Shown here in pieces: positions 42,453 to 53,895 of a stretch of DNA of 64,000 nt. A model generated the notes under the pieces. That model saw nothing but the letters and a program-made list of their open reading frames with translations, searched no databases and was not told the origin of the DNA. Source of the stretch: Peronospora farinosa (taxonomy: Eukaryota; Oomycota; Peronosporomycetes; Peronosporales; Peronosporaceae); the NCBI GenBank assembly GCA_947646735.1, contig CANTFK010000868.1, positions 62,001 through 126,000 on the forward strand. Reading direction: 5' to 3'. How positions within the stretch are numbered: position 1 is the stretch's first letter; each line of letters opens with the position of its first letter. The position numbers and the translations under genes are program-made.

Positions 42453-44647
42453 CAGTGCGCAGCCGATTGCATCAAGCTTTGCTTGATACGTTCAAAGGAA
42501 CGCTGACAGTCAGAGTTCCAATTCCACTTTACATTTTTCTTGAGTAAACAAGAAAGATGTACTGTCATTTCGGCGTAATTGCGCGAGTACTTGTGCAAGT
42601 ACGCCGCTAGCCCAAGGAACTTCCTTAGTCCCTTGACATCGACTGGCACTGGCCAGTCGGTGATCGCCTTGATCTTTTCTGGATCAGGGCGTACGCCGTT
42701 CTTTCCGACGATGCACCCAAGAAGTGGTATTTCGCTAGCTGCGAATATACACTTCTTGAGGTTGGCGTACAACTTATGCTCGCGCATAAGTGTAAGAACC
42801 TTACGGACGTGGAGTCTATGGACTTCCACGTCTGTTTTCCCGTCCATAGCCCGACTATGGACGAACACATCATCGAAGTAACTCGGTGCGAATTCGCGCA
42901 CCGGTCTCAATAGATGTGAAACACATCTATTGAATGTGGCTGGTGCATTACTAAGCCCTTGCGGCATCACCAACCATTCCCAGAGCATACCACTGGGAGT
43001 GCTCACTGCTGTGTACGGGATGTCCCGTTCACGCATTAGGATCTGATAGAAACCATCCATCAGATCCATGGACGAAAAGATGGTACTCTTAGACATACCA
43101 TCTATGATTACGTCCTTTCTCGGTATCGGCGTTTGCGCCGGTATCGTTGCAGCGTTCAACTTATTGAACGCGTGCACTATCCGCCACCCTCCTGTGGCCT
43201 TGCGCACACAGAAGGTCGGAGAGCTGTGAGGTGAAGTTGACTCCCTCACATGGCCCGCTGCTAGGCGATCGGCAAAGAACTTGTCGATCGCCTCGACCTG
43301 TTCCTGAGGCAGTGGCCACTGCTTCATGACACAAACAAGGTCGATCTCGTGTCGAGTACCTTTATCCATAGGTAACTTGCACGGAACGGATTCAGGGAAT
43401 ACATCCTTGAATTCAACCAAATCCTTATACAAAGGATTTGACTTCAGCGACTCCCAGGATTGCGATGTATATCGCTCAATCCGAGTCTTCTCATCAAGGA
43501 CACTCTCGTCCATTGATGAGCTGCTGAGAACCCGTTCGTTCTCGGCAAAAACTGTTGCTGACCGAATGTCAGTCATGTACTCGTCCTCTGCGACGAGCAC
43601 ACAGATCTGCTTGACTTTGCCACTACGCAGATCACGCAAGAACCTTTTAGGTTCTAGCGTAGGCAACTGAGTTATCTCCGAAGTTAACTTCGGAGGCGCG
43701 AACAGATCAAGCGTATAAGCGCCTACGTTTGATCCGTCATTAACCAAGACGTTCAACGTCTCGGTTACTTCCTGGGAACTTGTTCCCTCAGGGCACTGGG
43801 GACTTATTCCCTCAGTGATTATTTCCTGGGGACTTATTCCCGCAGGCTCGATGGAACTTGTTCCATCGACTTCCTCTAGCTGTGGTGGCGCAACCACAGC
43901 GAGATCCTCTACGATCAACTCTCCAGTTGATCTATGATTACCGTGTTGCCGCTTCTGGGCAACCGGTTTACTCTTCGGTGAATGCTGCCCTCTAGGCGAG
44001 CATTCATGTCCCGGTCCACTCGACTTATTCGAGTGGTGGACCTTCGGCGCTGCCTGTGCTTGTGCACAGCCGCCGGCAGCTTGCTCTACAGCGTGACTGT
44101 CTGTCACGCTGAGTTCTTGTGCAGTCGTACTAACGACCGAACCACAAGTGAGGCCATCACACTCACTCGTAGTACATTCACACGCTTGTGAACGCTCCAA
44201 GACGTTCATCAGATGGCCATCTGATGAACAAGCGGCAGGCATCTTCACGGTTCGATGCTGCCAGCTGACCCATGGCTCGTACCTTCTGAGCCATGGTAAT
44301 CCTAGGATGACATCAAATTTGTCATCCAGATCAAATACGATGAAATCATTATCGTACTTTTTGCCTTCAAGCGTGTAGTGAATTCCCACTACACGTTTCT
44401 TTACTGTTACGGATGCGCCCGTTGCAAGGCGCACCGACATCCTCGTTGGAGGGGTCTCGCGCTCAACATATTTGAGCCTACGATCATCTAGCGATTGGCG
44501 TCGAACAAAGTTGTTCGAAGCCCCACAATCAACTAGGGCGCGAAGTGACATGTTCTTTGTCACTTCGATCTTCAAGGTGATGAGAGATACCTCATCACTG
44601 GGAGCGGCAACACACAGTGACTGTGTGTTGGGAGCAACCCTCGTCAA
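42452..44647 (-). pseudogene. A4 protease-reverse transcriptase (731 codons open)
   Basis: As in A3, with DCGAS protease and YFDD RT. A 15-bp in-frame deletion near 43334 removes PGTKY from LVPGTKYCVMKQ, a block at the start of the RT fold that A3 and B keep. The RT/RNase H connection is missing as in the other A copies. Confidence 0.85.
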
Positions 44648-44679
44648 GAGTCCCGCGAACTCTCTTGACGTTGCTGGAT

Positions 44680-44827
44680 CAGTAGGGCGCTCCGCCCCTA
44701 CTGACCGTGATATCGAACGTCTTGGTGGTCACTTCCCTCACCTCCCCCCTCTCCTCCGTAGTAGCTGGTACTTCCTCGTTAAATACAACCTTCTTATTAC
44801 TCCCTCCCCCCCCCCCGACCGTTTTTT
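44680..44827 (-). promoter_or_regulatory. A4 frameshift signal split by a ~108-bp insertion
   Basis: Slippery AAAAAAC is at 44827-44821 (minus). The stem-loop with UAG (44703-44680) is intact but now about 117 nt away instead of 9. The insert ends in a C10-C11 run on the plus strand (44805-44817), and I do not recognise its source. Confidence 0.65.
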
Positions 44828-45258
44828 GATGGTCCACCACGTTGTTGCGATTTCGCAGCAACGTGGGACCCACGTCTCTGGCCCTTCTTGGCAGACGGTC
44901 GATCGTCACTCCCAGTGTTACGAGACACTGGGCGTGGGGCACTACACTCATAAGCGTAGTGGCCCAACTTCTGACAGCGATTGCACTTTTGCAATCGCTT
45001 GTACCCTAGGAGCGAGGTCGCTCGCTCTCTACATAGGAGAGGTCCATTGGTTCTGGACCTCCGCCCTCCTGTCGTCTCGGTGGACGATAGGATCCCGAGT
45101 GGACGTGAGCCTGTTGTAGGCTAAAGTCCTCCTGTTCCGCTGCAGAGATCGCTTGATCCAGCGAATCTAGCTATAAGCGGAACAGGTGGGTCTTGACAGG
45201 ACCATCGGTCAGACCCTTGATGAACACAGTAACCTGCGTGTGTTCATCGATTAAGTTC
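44797..45258 (-). pseudogene. A4 gag C-terminal part with zinc knuckle
   Basis: CNRCQKLGHYAYEC at about 44990-44950 and the upstream QAHVHSGSYRPPRRQEGG part. Both stops shared with A3 are present (TAG near 45009 and near 45172). Element B begins at 45259 in the gag codons that read TVFIKGLTD / DEHTQ in other copies. Confidence 0.75.
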
Positions 45259-45599
45259 TGTAACGGGGCTAGAACGTACCGTCACTAGCTTACACGTGCG
45301 CTTGAAGAAGACTCAAGCCCAAGTATTAGGTATTAAGTAAATTTAACTCTGATTTTTATTTTGGTTTTAATTCGTACTAATTACGAAGATTTTAGTCGTA
45401 ATAAATACGACAGTGTTCCCGCCTTTCGGGAACCACACCATTTCAGGTGATTTATCATTGGTCCATATTGGGGACTTTAGGCCCAATAATGAACCAATAA
45501 TAAATTACCACGCTGTGCCCGCTATTCGGGCCCAGCACCTGCCTACATATGTAATTGTTTATTTGTGTTAATACTATATGTGTAATGTAGCCCATTACA
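45259..45599 (-). repeat. Family B 3' LTR (341 bp)
   Basis: TGTAACGGGGCTAGAACG...GTAGCCCATTACA on the plus strand, matching 52772-53112 apart from scattered single changes. A polypurine tract (GAGAAGGGGGTGA on the minus strand) abuts it at 45600-45612. Confidence 0.92.
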
Positions 45600-45612
45600 T
45601 CACCCCCTTCTC

Positions 45613-47094
45613 ATGACAGCACTCACCAACCGTGAGTGCTCAACTGTCGGAACCCCTTCGCCCACAAACGAACAAGCAATGTCCGGAGACCCAAAACTCA
45701 ATCCAGCAGAACGCCCAAGATACATCAGCGGGAATGCATCAACCAGCATCATGGCGCGGCAGCTCATACCTTGGTCGCTGTACGACTTGTCCGGAGCTCA
45801 CGCTCCGGACTCACTGGACATGATGCGAAACTACTTCCGCCGATTTCGAAAACTGCGCGGGAAAGGTCTTGATGGAATCGAGCATGAAGCTCTACAACGT
45901 TCTTGGTGCGCCTTCATCCAACGTTGGAATCGGATGCTCGAGGATGGTAGCAGCTTCCAGTTATGGCTCGCCAATCGAGAGGAGCTTCGCGCCGATCACT
46001 CCATCGGCGCGCTACGCGAAAGAGTGTGTGAGGATGCTTGGAATGAGGACCGTCTCTGCTTCGTCCATGTCAATGAAGGATGCCAATCTTGTGACTCGAC
46101 TCCACGCCCAACTCATGACGAATGGCGACGACACATCGCTGAGTGTCCACTCAGTGATCGCGAACGAAGTTGGATTGCAAAGTATGAGCGAAGTCTGAGC
46201 GAACGGAGAAGCGCAGTTATTCGTGGTGCGCCTCGCTGGCAGCACCACTCGCGACAGCGGAGTCAATCTCCGCGGGATCATCAGCGCAGGGCAGCGACAC
46301 GTTCGCTTGTCCGTCCTGCTTCGCGATTCTCGCCTCGCAATCGTGATATGTATTCACCGCGACGTTCTCGTTCACGGCGTCGTTCTCATTCGCGACATCG
46401 TTCTCGTTCACGGCATCGTTCTCGTTCGCGACATCGTTCTCGTTCGCGTCATCGTTCCCGTTCCCGACGACGTGAATCTCCTTACCGCTCTCGTTTGTCA
46501 CGAGAGCGTTCGCGTGCTCGCCCGCCTTGGAATAGTCCGACTTCGTGGCTTCATACGACAGAACCACATCTGGAACGTCACGAAGGAGCGAGGAACGTGG
46601 TTCCCATGTATCCTGCTCGGGAGGGAATCCAAGCCAACGTACTCGGTACCTACGCACGGATGAAACCGCACGCTTGTCATGAGCCGACTGCAGTAATGGT
46701 TGTGGAGGGTCCTCGTGACCCACAATGCGGTCTACAATCCATCGCACCTGTCCCTCCGCATCAACAAGCGGAGGAGGGCCCTCGCGGTGGTAGAGCTGGC
46801 GTCCTGGTTGCTCAGGACGATGTTGATCAGGCCGTGAATATAGCTGCCGATGCTCGGCTGGAGGCTGAGGCTGCCAGTGAACGTGCTGCCCAGGCGGAGA
46901 AGACTTCGAGTGAGACCCGGCAGTCGAACCGTGAACTGTTCGAGCGGATAAGGATTCTGGAGCGCCAGATGCTTGGCCAGGTTCAGACGGGATCGAGACC
47001 CCGCCCCATGTCATCGGCGCGTCGAGCACGACGGGAAGGTCGTTCGACTTACGAACCCCTGAAGCCGGCGTCGGAGCCAAACCGTGAAGAGTAG
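45613..47094 (+). CDS. Antisense gene of family B (aORF), 493 aa, intact
   Basis: The ATG lies 14 bp inside the 3' LTR, on the strand opposite to gag-pol, and the frame is fully open. Residues about 55-200 form a Trp/Cys domain: [50 protein letters not shown]...[15 protein letters not shown], then H...H...C ([11 protein letters not shown]), which could bind zinc. Residues about 215-310 are Arg/Ser-rich with RSRSRH repeats. Residues about 400-465 are an Ala/Glu/Arg-rich coiled coil ([41 protein letters not shown]). The last 878 bp are antisense to the pol C-terminus. The layout recurs in A1, and the Cys domain recurs in F. Plant Tat-type Gypsy elements also carry antisense genes of unknown function; I see no clear identity with them. 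An RNA-binding or Gag-like accessory role is inference. Confidence 0.75.
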   Translation: MTALTNRECSTVGTPSPTNEQAMSGDPKLNPAERPRYISGNASTSIMARQLIPWSLYDLSGAHAPDSLDMMRNYFRRFRKLRGKGLDGIEHEALQRSWCAFIQRWNRMLEDGSSFQLWLANREELRADHSIGALRERVCEDAWNEDRLCFVHVNEGCQSCDSTPRPTHDEWRRHIAECPLSDRERSWIAKYERSLSERRSAVIRGAPRWQHHSRQRSQSPRDHQRRAATRSLVRPASRFSPRNRDMYSPRRSRSRRRSHSRHRSRSRHRSRSRHRSRSRHRSRSRRRESPYRSRLSRERSRARPPWNSPTSWLHTTEPHLERHEGARNVVPMYPAREGIQANVLGTYARMKPHACHEPTAVMVVEGPRDPQCGLQSIAPVPPHQQAEEGPRGGRAGVLVAQDDVDQAVNIAADARLEAEAASERAAQAEKTSSETRQSNRELFERIRILERQMLGQVQTGSRPRPMSSARRARREGRSTYEPLKPASEPNREE

Positions 47095-50000
47095 CCGGAC
47101 GATATTCCTTCAGCCGCCCGACATAGAATGTCGGGTGGAGTCGCAGTGAAGAGGGGACGTCGAGTGTATAAGCGTCGCCAATTGCCTTCAGAACCTTGAA
47201 TGGACCGATGAAGCGTGGCGCGAGTTTACTCGCGCCCAGATTAGTGACCGCAGAATCCCTTAAACCTTTCGTAGATAATAATACACGGTCACCTTTCTTA
47301 AACTTGCTCATGTTCTTTCTTCCATGTTTGTCAGCGTTCTCCTTCTGTTGGTCTACAGCAGTTTGTAGTGCGTCGCGTACAAACCGGGTGATGGTTTGAC
47401 GTTGGAGTATAAATTCCGACACGGCCATGTCATCAATTGGTCGCGCCGACTCAATCGGCGCGTAGTTGGCAGTAGGGGAACGCTTACCCGAAGACGGGTC
47501 AATCAATGTCTGCGCAGTCCATCGAGCTAATGGGGACGCCACGTCTGATGGCGTCAAAATGGCCGTCTTTGCCTTGGATCGGGTTACTGCATTCGCGCTC
47601 AAAATACCGTGAGCTGCACTCGATCCTTGTTTATCACCTTTATTCCCCCCCAGAGTGGAGCCACTAGGTGTTGTGGGTCGCCCCACGGCCAAGACAGTAG
47701 GAACACGAGGGTGACGAGCCGAATTCACAAAAAATGGTGTCAACCCTGTTGACGCGTGTACGGCGTTGTTGAGTGCGAACTCAGCGAGTGGTACAAATGC
47801 ACTCCAACTTGTAAATGACGTAGCATAACTCCGAAGAACATCTTCGAGGACTCGGTTCACGCGCTCGGTCTGCCCATCCGTTTCCGGATGGGCTGCCGTC
47901 GACATCAGCAGTTTTGTCCCGAGGAGCTCGAAAAGTGATGTCCAAAATGCGGACGTAAATCGCGGGTCACGGTCCGAAACAATGTTTTCTGGAAGGCCAT
48001 GATGACGGAACACCGCGTCGATGAAGTGCGCCGCGGTCTCTGCCGCGGAGACCTTAGCGTGAGCAGGCACGAGATGTGTCATCTTGCTGAATCTGTCAAC
48101 AAAGACCAAGATGCCCGTTCGAGCTTGGCTATCGGGCGCAAGCCCGAAGATAAAGTCCATCGAAACTGATCTCCAGGCCTCTGCTGCAATTGGCAACGAT
48201 CGCAAGGGAGCCTGTGACGATGGAGATGGCTTCACACGCTGGCATATTTCGCACGTTCGGATCCAGTTGCGTACCCACTTATACATGTGGGGCCAGAAGA
48301 AGTCTCGAGACACAGCCGCGAAAGTCTTTTCGCGGCCTAAATGGCCGCCAGCAGGAGCATCGTGATACTCGTGAATGATTCTTGCACGCAAATCCATGTC
48401 ATTGGCAATCACCGTGCGAGGAGAGTCGAATTGGTCGATGCTATACAGAAGCAAATCGCTATCTAAACTGTATCGATGAATATGGTCGCGCTTGGTACGG
48501 GATAATGCTCCCAGTGCAGCATCGCTGGGAGCACGCAGATACTCGATAATGTCTGCATAATCTGAGTCACCCTTGTACGCTGCGACGATCTCATCAAATA
48601 AACATGGCTCGGGTGTAACCCGAGTTAAGTTCAGCGATACACACATTGCACATCGGTCATCATCGTCCTCGTCATCAGTAGCCTGGCGACTCAGAGCAGT
48701 CCGAGGATCGTAGTCGGGACGTCGTGACAAGGCGTCAGCGAGAATATTAGTATTGCCTGGCTTGTAATGCACGACGAAGTTGTCCTCAGAAAAGAATGAG
48801 AGCCATCGTGCCATCCGTTGGGACAGGTGTGGGCTTTTCATCGCTGTGCGCGGCGATGCATGATCGGTGTACAAAGCAAATGTACGTTCACCAAGGAGAT
48901 GCACGCGAAACTTGATGAGTGCATAGCGCATCGCTAATAACCCCTTGTCGTGAACCGGATAATTCTTCTCAGCTGGCTTCATCTGTCTCGACTGATAACT
49001 CACGACTCGTTCATGGCCCTTATCATCAAATTGCATGAGGGCACAACCGATTTCAAAATCACTAGCATCGCAAACCACGTGGAACGGATTGGAGTCGTCT
49101 GGTAGTACTAGGACTGGCGCTGACGCTAGGCTCTTCTTTACTGCTTCGAAGGCTTCTTGGTGCTCGGGACGCCACAACCACGTGGCGTCTTTCTTCAAGA
49201 GTGACGACAAAGGCTGGATAGAACCAGCATAATCCTTCGTATACTTGTGCAAATAATTAGCCGAGCCGAGCCACTGGCGCAACTCCGTAGGGTTCTTGGG
49301 CGTGGGCCAAGAACAGATGGACGACACCTTCTCTGGATCAGCTCGAACTCCCGATTTACTCACATAGCAACCTAACACCGGAATCTCCGGTGCACAAAAG
49401 ACACACTTCTTGAGATTCGCGTACAACTTGTTGTCCCGCATAACTTGAAACACTTGCTTCAGGTGTTGAAGGTGAACTTGGACATCGTTGAGGTTGCCCT
49501 CGGCGCGACTATGGACGAAGATATCGTCAAAATAACTTGGGGCAAAGTTCCGAAGAGGTCTCAACACTTGAGACACCATGCGATTGAAAGTGGTCGGAGC
49601 GTTCTTCAACCCTTGTGGCATTACCAGCCACTCCCATAACATGCCACTCGGGGTGCTCACCGCGGTGAGTGGGATATCGCTCGGTCGCATCAAAATCTGA
49701 TAAAAACCATCGGTTAAGTCGATGGCACGGAAGATGACGCTTCCTGACATGAAATTTAGCACCATGTCCTTCCTAAGAATAGGCGTTTGTGCAGGAATGG
49801 TGGAATCATATAACTTATTGAACGCATGCACTATCCGCCAGCCTCCCGTAGCCTTCTTCACGCAGAAGGTTGGACTCGAATGTGGTGAGATACTCTCCCG
49901 CACATGACCCGCTTTGCGGCGGCCTTCAAAGAATGCGTCAATAGCTTCGACTTGATCTCGAGGCAACGGCCACTGCCGAGTCACACAATACTTCGACCCT

Positions 50001-51652
50001 GGCACGAGATCAATCTCGTGCCGAACACCGCGGTCCGCAGGAAGTTCAGCCGGGATCTTGTCCGGGAACACGTCTGCATACTCACGAGCAATGTCGTAGA
50101 CGGGGTTACCAGACTCTCGCAGGGCCTCCCATGACTGTGATGCAAACCTTTCTTCACGCGCAGACTTCGGCTCAGCGCTTCGAGGACGCGCCATATGCTC
50201 CACGTTTGCCACGGTAACCACCTCGTTGGTGATTAGACACACTTGTTCCACAGTGCCTCCCTTAAGGTCACGTAGGAAATGCTTCCAGGAAAGCCATGGA
50301 AGGCTTGTAATGGAGGACGCGTGACGAGGAGGACTCTCGACCTTGATATATTGGCGCCTTTGTGGACTCCCTTCCACGTACACGATAGCGTGGACACATT
50401 CCAACGCTAAATTCTCGGTGCTGTTGTCCCCATCGTGCTTCGAGTCACTACTCGAAGCTGGCGAGCCGCAGTCAGGTGGTAAACCATCACCCCCCTCTAG
50501 GCACTGGATGTCGTCATCCAAGATGCCGGAAACACTGGACGGGAGTACCCCAAACTCGACTGTCGACACTTGATGCGGGATCTCCTGCTCGGCCGCCGTA
50601 AACCCGTGTGGGAGCCCCTGCTCAACCACAGTATGCCCATGTGGGAACCTCGGTTCGACCCCAGTGGGTGATGATGGGAACCCCGGTTCGACCATCATGC
50701 TCTCGCGTGGGGACTCCTGTCCTTCCACGTTGTACTCGTGTGGGAGCCCCTGCTCGACCACAATATGCCCATGTGGGAACCTCGGTTCGACCACAGTGGG
50801 TGATGATGGGAACCCCGGTTCGACCATCATGCTCTCGCGTGGGGACTCCTGTTCGTCCACGTCACACTCGCTGGCGATCTCTTGCTCGTCGCCACAATGC
50901 CATTGTTGGAGCCCCTGCTCGACCACAATAGGTGCAGATGGGAACCCCGGTTCAACCACTGCATTCACGTGCGGGAACCTCTGTTCAACCGCATTAATGA
51001 CGCGCGGGAACCCCTGTTCGACCGCGTCGTCCTCGTCGTCCTCTTCGCTCTGTAGCGAGGAGTCACTGTCACTTGTGTCTCGAAGAACAGCACAAGCAGT
51101 GCAGAGAGGGCCATCGCTCGCTCTGTGCACCGCCAACGTCGTGGAATCACGATCCACGACTGTGACGTTCGGCCAGTCACTTGGAGATACCAAGAGATGG
51201 GTAAACACTTCACTGACATCGAGCTTGCGTCGACGTCTCACTGATCTGGCTAACCAGTCGATCTGGGGCTTATAACGTGCCAACCATGGCATGCCCAGTA
51301 TGCAATCGAATGCATAATTCATTGCGATCACCAAGAAATCATCATTACTGCGAAAGCCATCAAACGTATACGGCAACGACACTTCGGGCCGCGATACGCG
51401 GTGTGGTTTCCCGTCAGCCAACTTGACGACGACTTGGCCAGGTCCCTCACGGACCTGAATGCTGGGAGGCAGCATCGACAAACAAGATTCACGAAAGAAA
51501 TTGTTTGTTGCTCCTGAGTCCAGGAGTGCTCGCAGAGGTCGCCGGACGCCGGCGACATGTAAACTGACAATAATCAGACGTGAATCACCACTCGTAGTGG
51601 TGGCATTTAACCGTGCGCGTAGCGCAGGAGGACTGGAAGATTGGGCTGCCAC
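46217..51652 (-). CDS. Family B pol: protease-RT-RNase H-integrase-chromodomain (1811 codons)
   Basis: The first codon listed is GTG; the frame is open upstream to the slippery site at 51712, so translation probably enters by -1 frameshift from gag. Protease: [14 protein letters not shown] and [12 protein letters not shown]. Linker: VEPGFP/VEQGLP repeats (about 50560-51030). [53 protein letters not shown]. RNase [42 protein letters not shown]. Integrase: [17 protein letters not shown]...[49 protein letters not shown]; barrel [11 protein letters not shown]...[12 protein letters not shown]. Chromodomain: [11 protein letters not shown]...[21 protein letters not shown]. The tail has NEND repeats. 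All catalytic residues I can check are present. Confidence 0.9.
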   Translation of the reverse strand: MAAQSSSPPALRARLNATTTSGDSRLIIVSLHVAGVRRPLRALLDSGATNNFFRESCLSMLPPSIQVREGPGQVVVKLADGKPHRVSRPEVSLPYTFDGFRSNDDFLVIAMNYAFDCILGMPWLARYKPQIDWLARSVRRRRKLDVSEVFTHLLVSPSDWPNVTVVDRDSTTLAVHRASDGPLCTACAVLRDTSDSDSSLQSEEDDEDDAVEQGFPRVINAVEQRFPHVNAVVEPGFPSAPIVVEQGLQQWHCGDEQEIASECDVDEQESPRESMMVEPGFPSSPTVVEPRFPHGHIVVEQGLPHEYNVEGQESPRESMMVEPGFPSSPTGVEPRFPHGHTVVEQGLPHGFTAAEQEIPHQVSTVEFGVLPSSVSGILDDDIQCLEGGDGLPPDCGSPASSSDSKHDGDNSTENLALECVHAIVYVEGSPQRRQYIKVESPPRHASSITSLPWLSWKHFLRDLKGGTVEQVCLITNEVVTVANVEHMARPRSAEPKSAREERFASQSWEALRESGNPVYDIAREYADVFPDKIPAELPADRGVRHEIDLVPGSKYCVTRQWPLPRDQVEAIDAFFEGRRKAGHVRESISPHSSPTFCVKKATGGWRIVHAFNKLYDSTIPAQTPILRKDMVLNFMSGSVIFRAIDLTDGFYQILMRPSDIPLTAVSTPSGMLWEWLVMPQGLKNAPTTFNRMVSQVLRPLRNFAPSYFDDIFVHSRAEGNLNDVQVHLQHLKQVFQVMRDNKLYANLKKCVFCAPEIPVLGCYVSKSGVRADPEKVSSICSWPTPKNPTELRQWLGSANYLHKYTKDYAGSIQPLSSLLKKDATWLWRPEHQEAFEAVKKSLASAPVLVLPDDSNPFHVVCDASDFEIGCALMQFDDKGHERVVSYQSRQMKPAEKNYPVHDKGLLAMRYALIKFRVHLLGERTFALYTDHASPRTAMKSPHLSQRMARWLSFFSEDNFVVHYKPGNTNILADALSRRPDYDPRTALSRQATDDEDDDDRCAMCVSLNLTRVTPEPCLFDEIVAAYKGDSDYADIIEYLRAPSDAALGALSRTKRDHIHRYSLDSDLLLYSIDQFDSPRTVIANDMDLRARIIHEYHDAPAGGHLGREKTFAAVSRDFFWPHMYKWVRNWIRTCEICQRVKPSPSSQAPLRSLPIAAEAWRSVSMDFIFGLAPDSQARTGILVFVDRFSKMTHLVPAHAKVSAAETAAHFIDAVFRHHGLPENIVSDRDPRFTSAFWTSLFELLGTKLLMSTAAHPETDGQTERVNRVLEDVLRSYATSFTSWSAFVPLAEFALNNAVHASTGLTPFFVNSARHPRVPTVLAVGRPTTPSGSTLGGNKGDKQGSSAAHGILSANAVTRSKAKTAILTPSDVASPLARWTAQTLIDPSSGKRSPTANYAPIESARPIDDMAVSEFILQRQTITRFVRDALQTAVDQQKENADKHGRKNMSKFKKGDRVLLSTKGLRDSAVTNLGASKLAPRFIGPFKVLKAIGDAYTLDVPSSLRLHPTFYVGRLKEYRPATLHGLAPTPASGVRKSNDLPVVLDAPMTWGGVSIPSEPGQASGAPESLSARTVHGSTAGSHSKSSPPGQHVHWQPQPPAEHRQLYSRPDQHRPEQPGRQLYHREGPPPLVDAEGQVRWIVDRIVGHEDPPQPLLQSAHDKRAVSSVRRYRVRWLGFPPEQDTWEPRSSLLRDVPDVVLSYEATKSDYSKAGEHANALVTNESGKEIHVVGNGNDDANENDVANENDAVNENDVANENDAVNENVAVNTYHDCEARIAKQDGQANVSLPCADDPAEIDSAVASGAASEAHHE
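46355..46485. repeat. 18-bp tandem repeat coding on both strands
   Basis: CGTTCTCGTTC[GA]CG[AG]CAT-type units, about six copies. The plus strand encodes (RSRSRH)n of the antisense gene; the minus strand encodes ([12 protein letters not shown])n at the end of pol. Confidence 0.85.
50560..51030. repeat. Coding repeat in the B protease-RT linker
   Basis: Units of about 39 bp encode VEP/VEQ-G/R-FP/LP text. A larger unit ([19 protein letters not shown]... to VVEQGLPH) occurs twice about 150 bp apart (50840-50690 and 50690-50580). The linker of families A and C also has repeats in this place. Confidence 0.7.
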
Positions 51653-51678
51653 CGGGGGACCCGGACCTCCGTTCCAAC

Positions 51679-51718
51679 CAGTAGGGCGCCCTGCACCTAC
51701 TGGTCCCGACCGTTTTTT
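51679..51718 (-). promoter_or_regulatory. Predicted -1 frameshift signal, gag-pol junction of B
   Basis: Minus strand: AAAAAAC (51718-51712) in gag phase CCA AAA AAC, 9-nt spacer GGTCGGGAC, stem CAGTAGG (51702-51696) with CCTACTG (51685-51679). The gag TAG is at 51699-51697. The -1 frame is open from the heptamer into pol without a stop. Confidence 0.8.
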
Positions 51719-52745
51719 GGACGTGCGGCCGGTACAGCACCCTCATGATGGGCGTCCACTACTTGCACCGATAATGGGGCTGGCGCACGGCACTCTGCCG
51801 CGCGATGTCCTGGCTTGCGACAACGAAAGCAAACCATTGGACGCCCGGTGCGAGCGTCACCTTTATGATGAAAGACACGTCGTCGATCATCCGGCGACTC
51901 AATCACGTCGATCTCCATAGGTTCTGGACCAGAAGGCCGGGGAACGCTTACGACCGAGGGTTTGGCATATGCCTTTGTGACCCTAAAGTCTTCACGGAGT
52001 GCGATGGCAAATGCCTCCTCCAATGTGGTAGGCTCGGCGCGCTCCAGCGATAACGGGTCTGCCCCTCACGCATACCATCCACAAAGACATTCACCTGCGT
52101 GTACATGTCCATGGGGTGCGTGATAATACACGACGCCAGATGCCTAGCCATTTGTACGTAGTCGCGCATCGCCATTTTACCCTGTCGCATCGACAGGAAT
52201 CTTGATCGCACCAGTTTCTCCTCTTGTGGTGGCTCGAAGGCAAGACGGAGATCGTCCTGGATGGTATCCAAGGTGGGGAATGCGTGCTCGTCCACAACAA
52301 GCTTACCAAGGGCCCACTTCTTGGCCTTCCTGGTGAGGCGGGAAAGAAGAAAGTTGACCTTCGCCTGTGGAGCCTCAAGAAGTCTCGAGGCGATGGCGAT
52401 ATCAACTTCTCGGAACCATCGATTCAGCGATAACCGGTCCTTACCTTCTCCAGAGTAGGAGGAGGTTTTCATCTTCACGGCCTCATTACGTGAAGGGCGC
52501 GAGGGAGTTAAGGCTCGCCGGTTAGATTCGGCGAGCTCGCGTGCCATAAACTCATGTATGGCGAGACGTTGCGCGTCAGGGGTCGCTGATCTCATCAACG
52601 ACGCGACGAATGCCTCTCCCGATATCGCCGCGAGGCGATTAAGGGCATCCCACTCAACACCAGTAAGATGGGGGAAGGTCGCGTGCTCCAGAAATAAATC
52701 TGGAGCGTCAAAGTACGACGATTCGCTCATCCCAAACTCGGGCAT
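51697..52745 (-). pseudogene. Family B gag and nucleocapsid, one frameshift
   Basis: The ATG at 52745 starts [21 protein letters not shown]. The gag domain has [65 protein letters not shown]. The frame shifts near 52045; the remainder (open 52023-51697) has the CCHC knuckle CFRCRKPGHRAAEC and ends NGRDQ-TAG. The single indel is the only defect I see in B, and could be a sequencing error. Confidence 0.82.
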
Positions 52746-52771
52746 AGGAAGGACTACAAAGTGCTACCAGG

Positions 52772-53112
52772 TGTAACGGGGCTTGAACGTACCGTCACTA
52801 GCTTAGACGTGCGCTTGAGGAAGACTCAAGCCCAAGTATTAGGTATTAAGTAAATTTAACTCTGATTTTTATTTTGGTTTTAATTCGTACTAATTACGAA
52901 GATTTTAGTCGTAATAAATACGACAGTGTTCCCGCCTTTCGGGAACCACACCATTTCAGGTGATTTATCATTGGTACATATTGGGGACTTTAGGCCCAAT
53001 AATGAACCAATAATAAATTACCACGCTGTGCCCGCTATTCGGGCCCAGCACCTGCCTACATATGTAATTGTTTATTTGTATTAATACTATATGTGTAATG
53101 TAGCCCATTACA
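52772..53112 (-). repeat. Family B 5' LTR (341 bp) with primer site
   Basis: Matches 45259-45599. Downstream on the minus strand CC then TGGTAGCAC (52769-52761), the same PBS as family A. Confidence 0.92.
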
Positions 53113-53848
53113 GGTTCAGTACGATACAGCTAACGAGGTATCGTACGTGTTGGGCGTAAGCGTGTATATCACGCTTACCCTGTTTCAAATCCAGGAGCTC
53201 AGCCCGAGCCCTGAATTCAGCGCGAGGCGGTTCAAACGTGTGTTTGAGTCGCGCCTTGAAGACGTCATACGTTGGAAAAACGTATGGGTCGTGCAGTTTG
53301 AGCCCTAAGGCCCAAGCTTTGGCACGTCCTGCCAAGTTCGACATGGCGAGCTTGACCTTCATCGCATCGTCATCGATGCGACGAGCCTCAATGGCATCGT
53401 CGAGCTCGACGAACCATCTTAACAAGGAGTCGCTTTCGACTGCCTTGTACTTGGAGACATCAATCTTCAAGGACTCGGGTCGACGTATATACGTCGACCC
53501 GGCAGCAACAGCACTAGCCTGCTGTTGTCTCAACAGTTCAGACTGTTGAGCACCCTGCTGCATCAACAAGTCAGCTTGTTGAGCGCCTTGTTCTCTCAAC
53601 AGTTCAACCTGTTAAGAACCTTGCTCCTCTAGCAAGGTGAGTTTCTTTACAACTTCGTCAAGTTCATGTTGTATGAACTTGGCTATGGTTGCATGTTGGT
53701 CGTCTCCGCTAAGGGAGAGCAACATGGCACCAACGGCAGGGTTGCCGATGGTTTCAGCCATACGCTGAACCGCATTCCATTCGAGGTCACTCAAATGGCG
53801 GAAGTCATCACGCGTTGCGTGATGACGTTCATCACCCGCTATTTTCAT
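53113..53848 (-). pseudogene. A4 gag N-terminal part
   Basis: The ATG at 53848 starts MKIAGDERHHATRDD; a TAA near 53612 interrupts the QQ.ELL heptads (LLEEQGS stop), then the gag domain reads on to the B insertion at 53113. The duplicated ATAGCGGGTGATGAACGTCATCACGC unit seen at 34797-34850 in A3 is single here. Confidence 0.8.
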
Positions 53849-53895
53849 AGCGGGAGGTGCGGTGGTCGCTGAATGGACCACGAAGTGCTACCAGG

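Larger units (their letters stand above)
45259..53112 (-). mobile_element. Complete Ty3/Gypsy chromovirus-like element, family B (7854 bp)
   Basis: Identical-length LTRs (341 bp) flank gag, a single 1811-codon pol frame with a chromodomain and an antisense gene. The flanks AGTTC (45254-45258) and GGTTC (53113-53117) are a 5-bp target duplication with one change; joining them restores the gag sequence seen uninterrupted in A1 and A3 (GGGTTCAGTACG). The LTRs differ at only a few positions, so this is the youngest insertion here. Confidence 0.93.

Noticed and set aside
45259..53112. Target duplication of B as exactly 4 bp (GTTC)
   Set aside because: A 5-bp duplication with one substitution (AGTTC/GGTTC) fits the LTR ends and the restored host sequence better.
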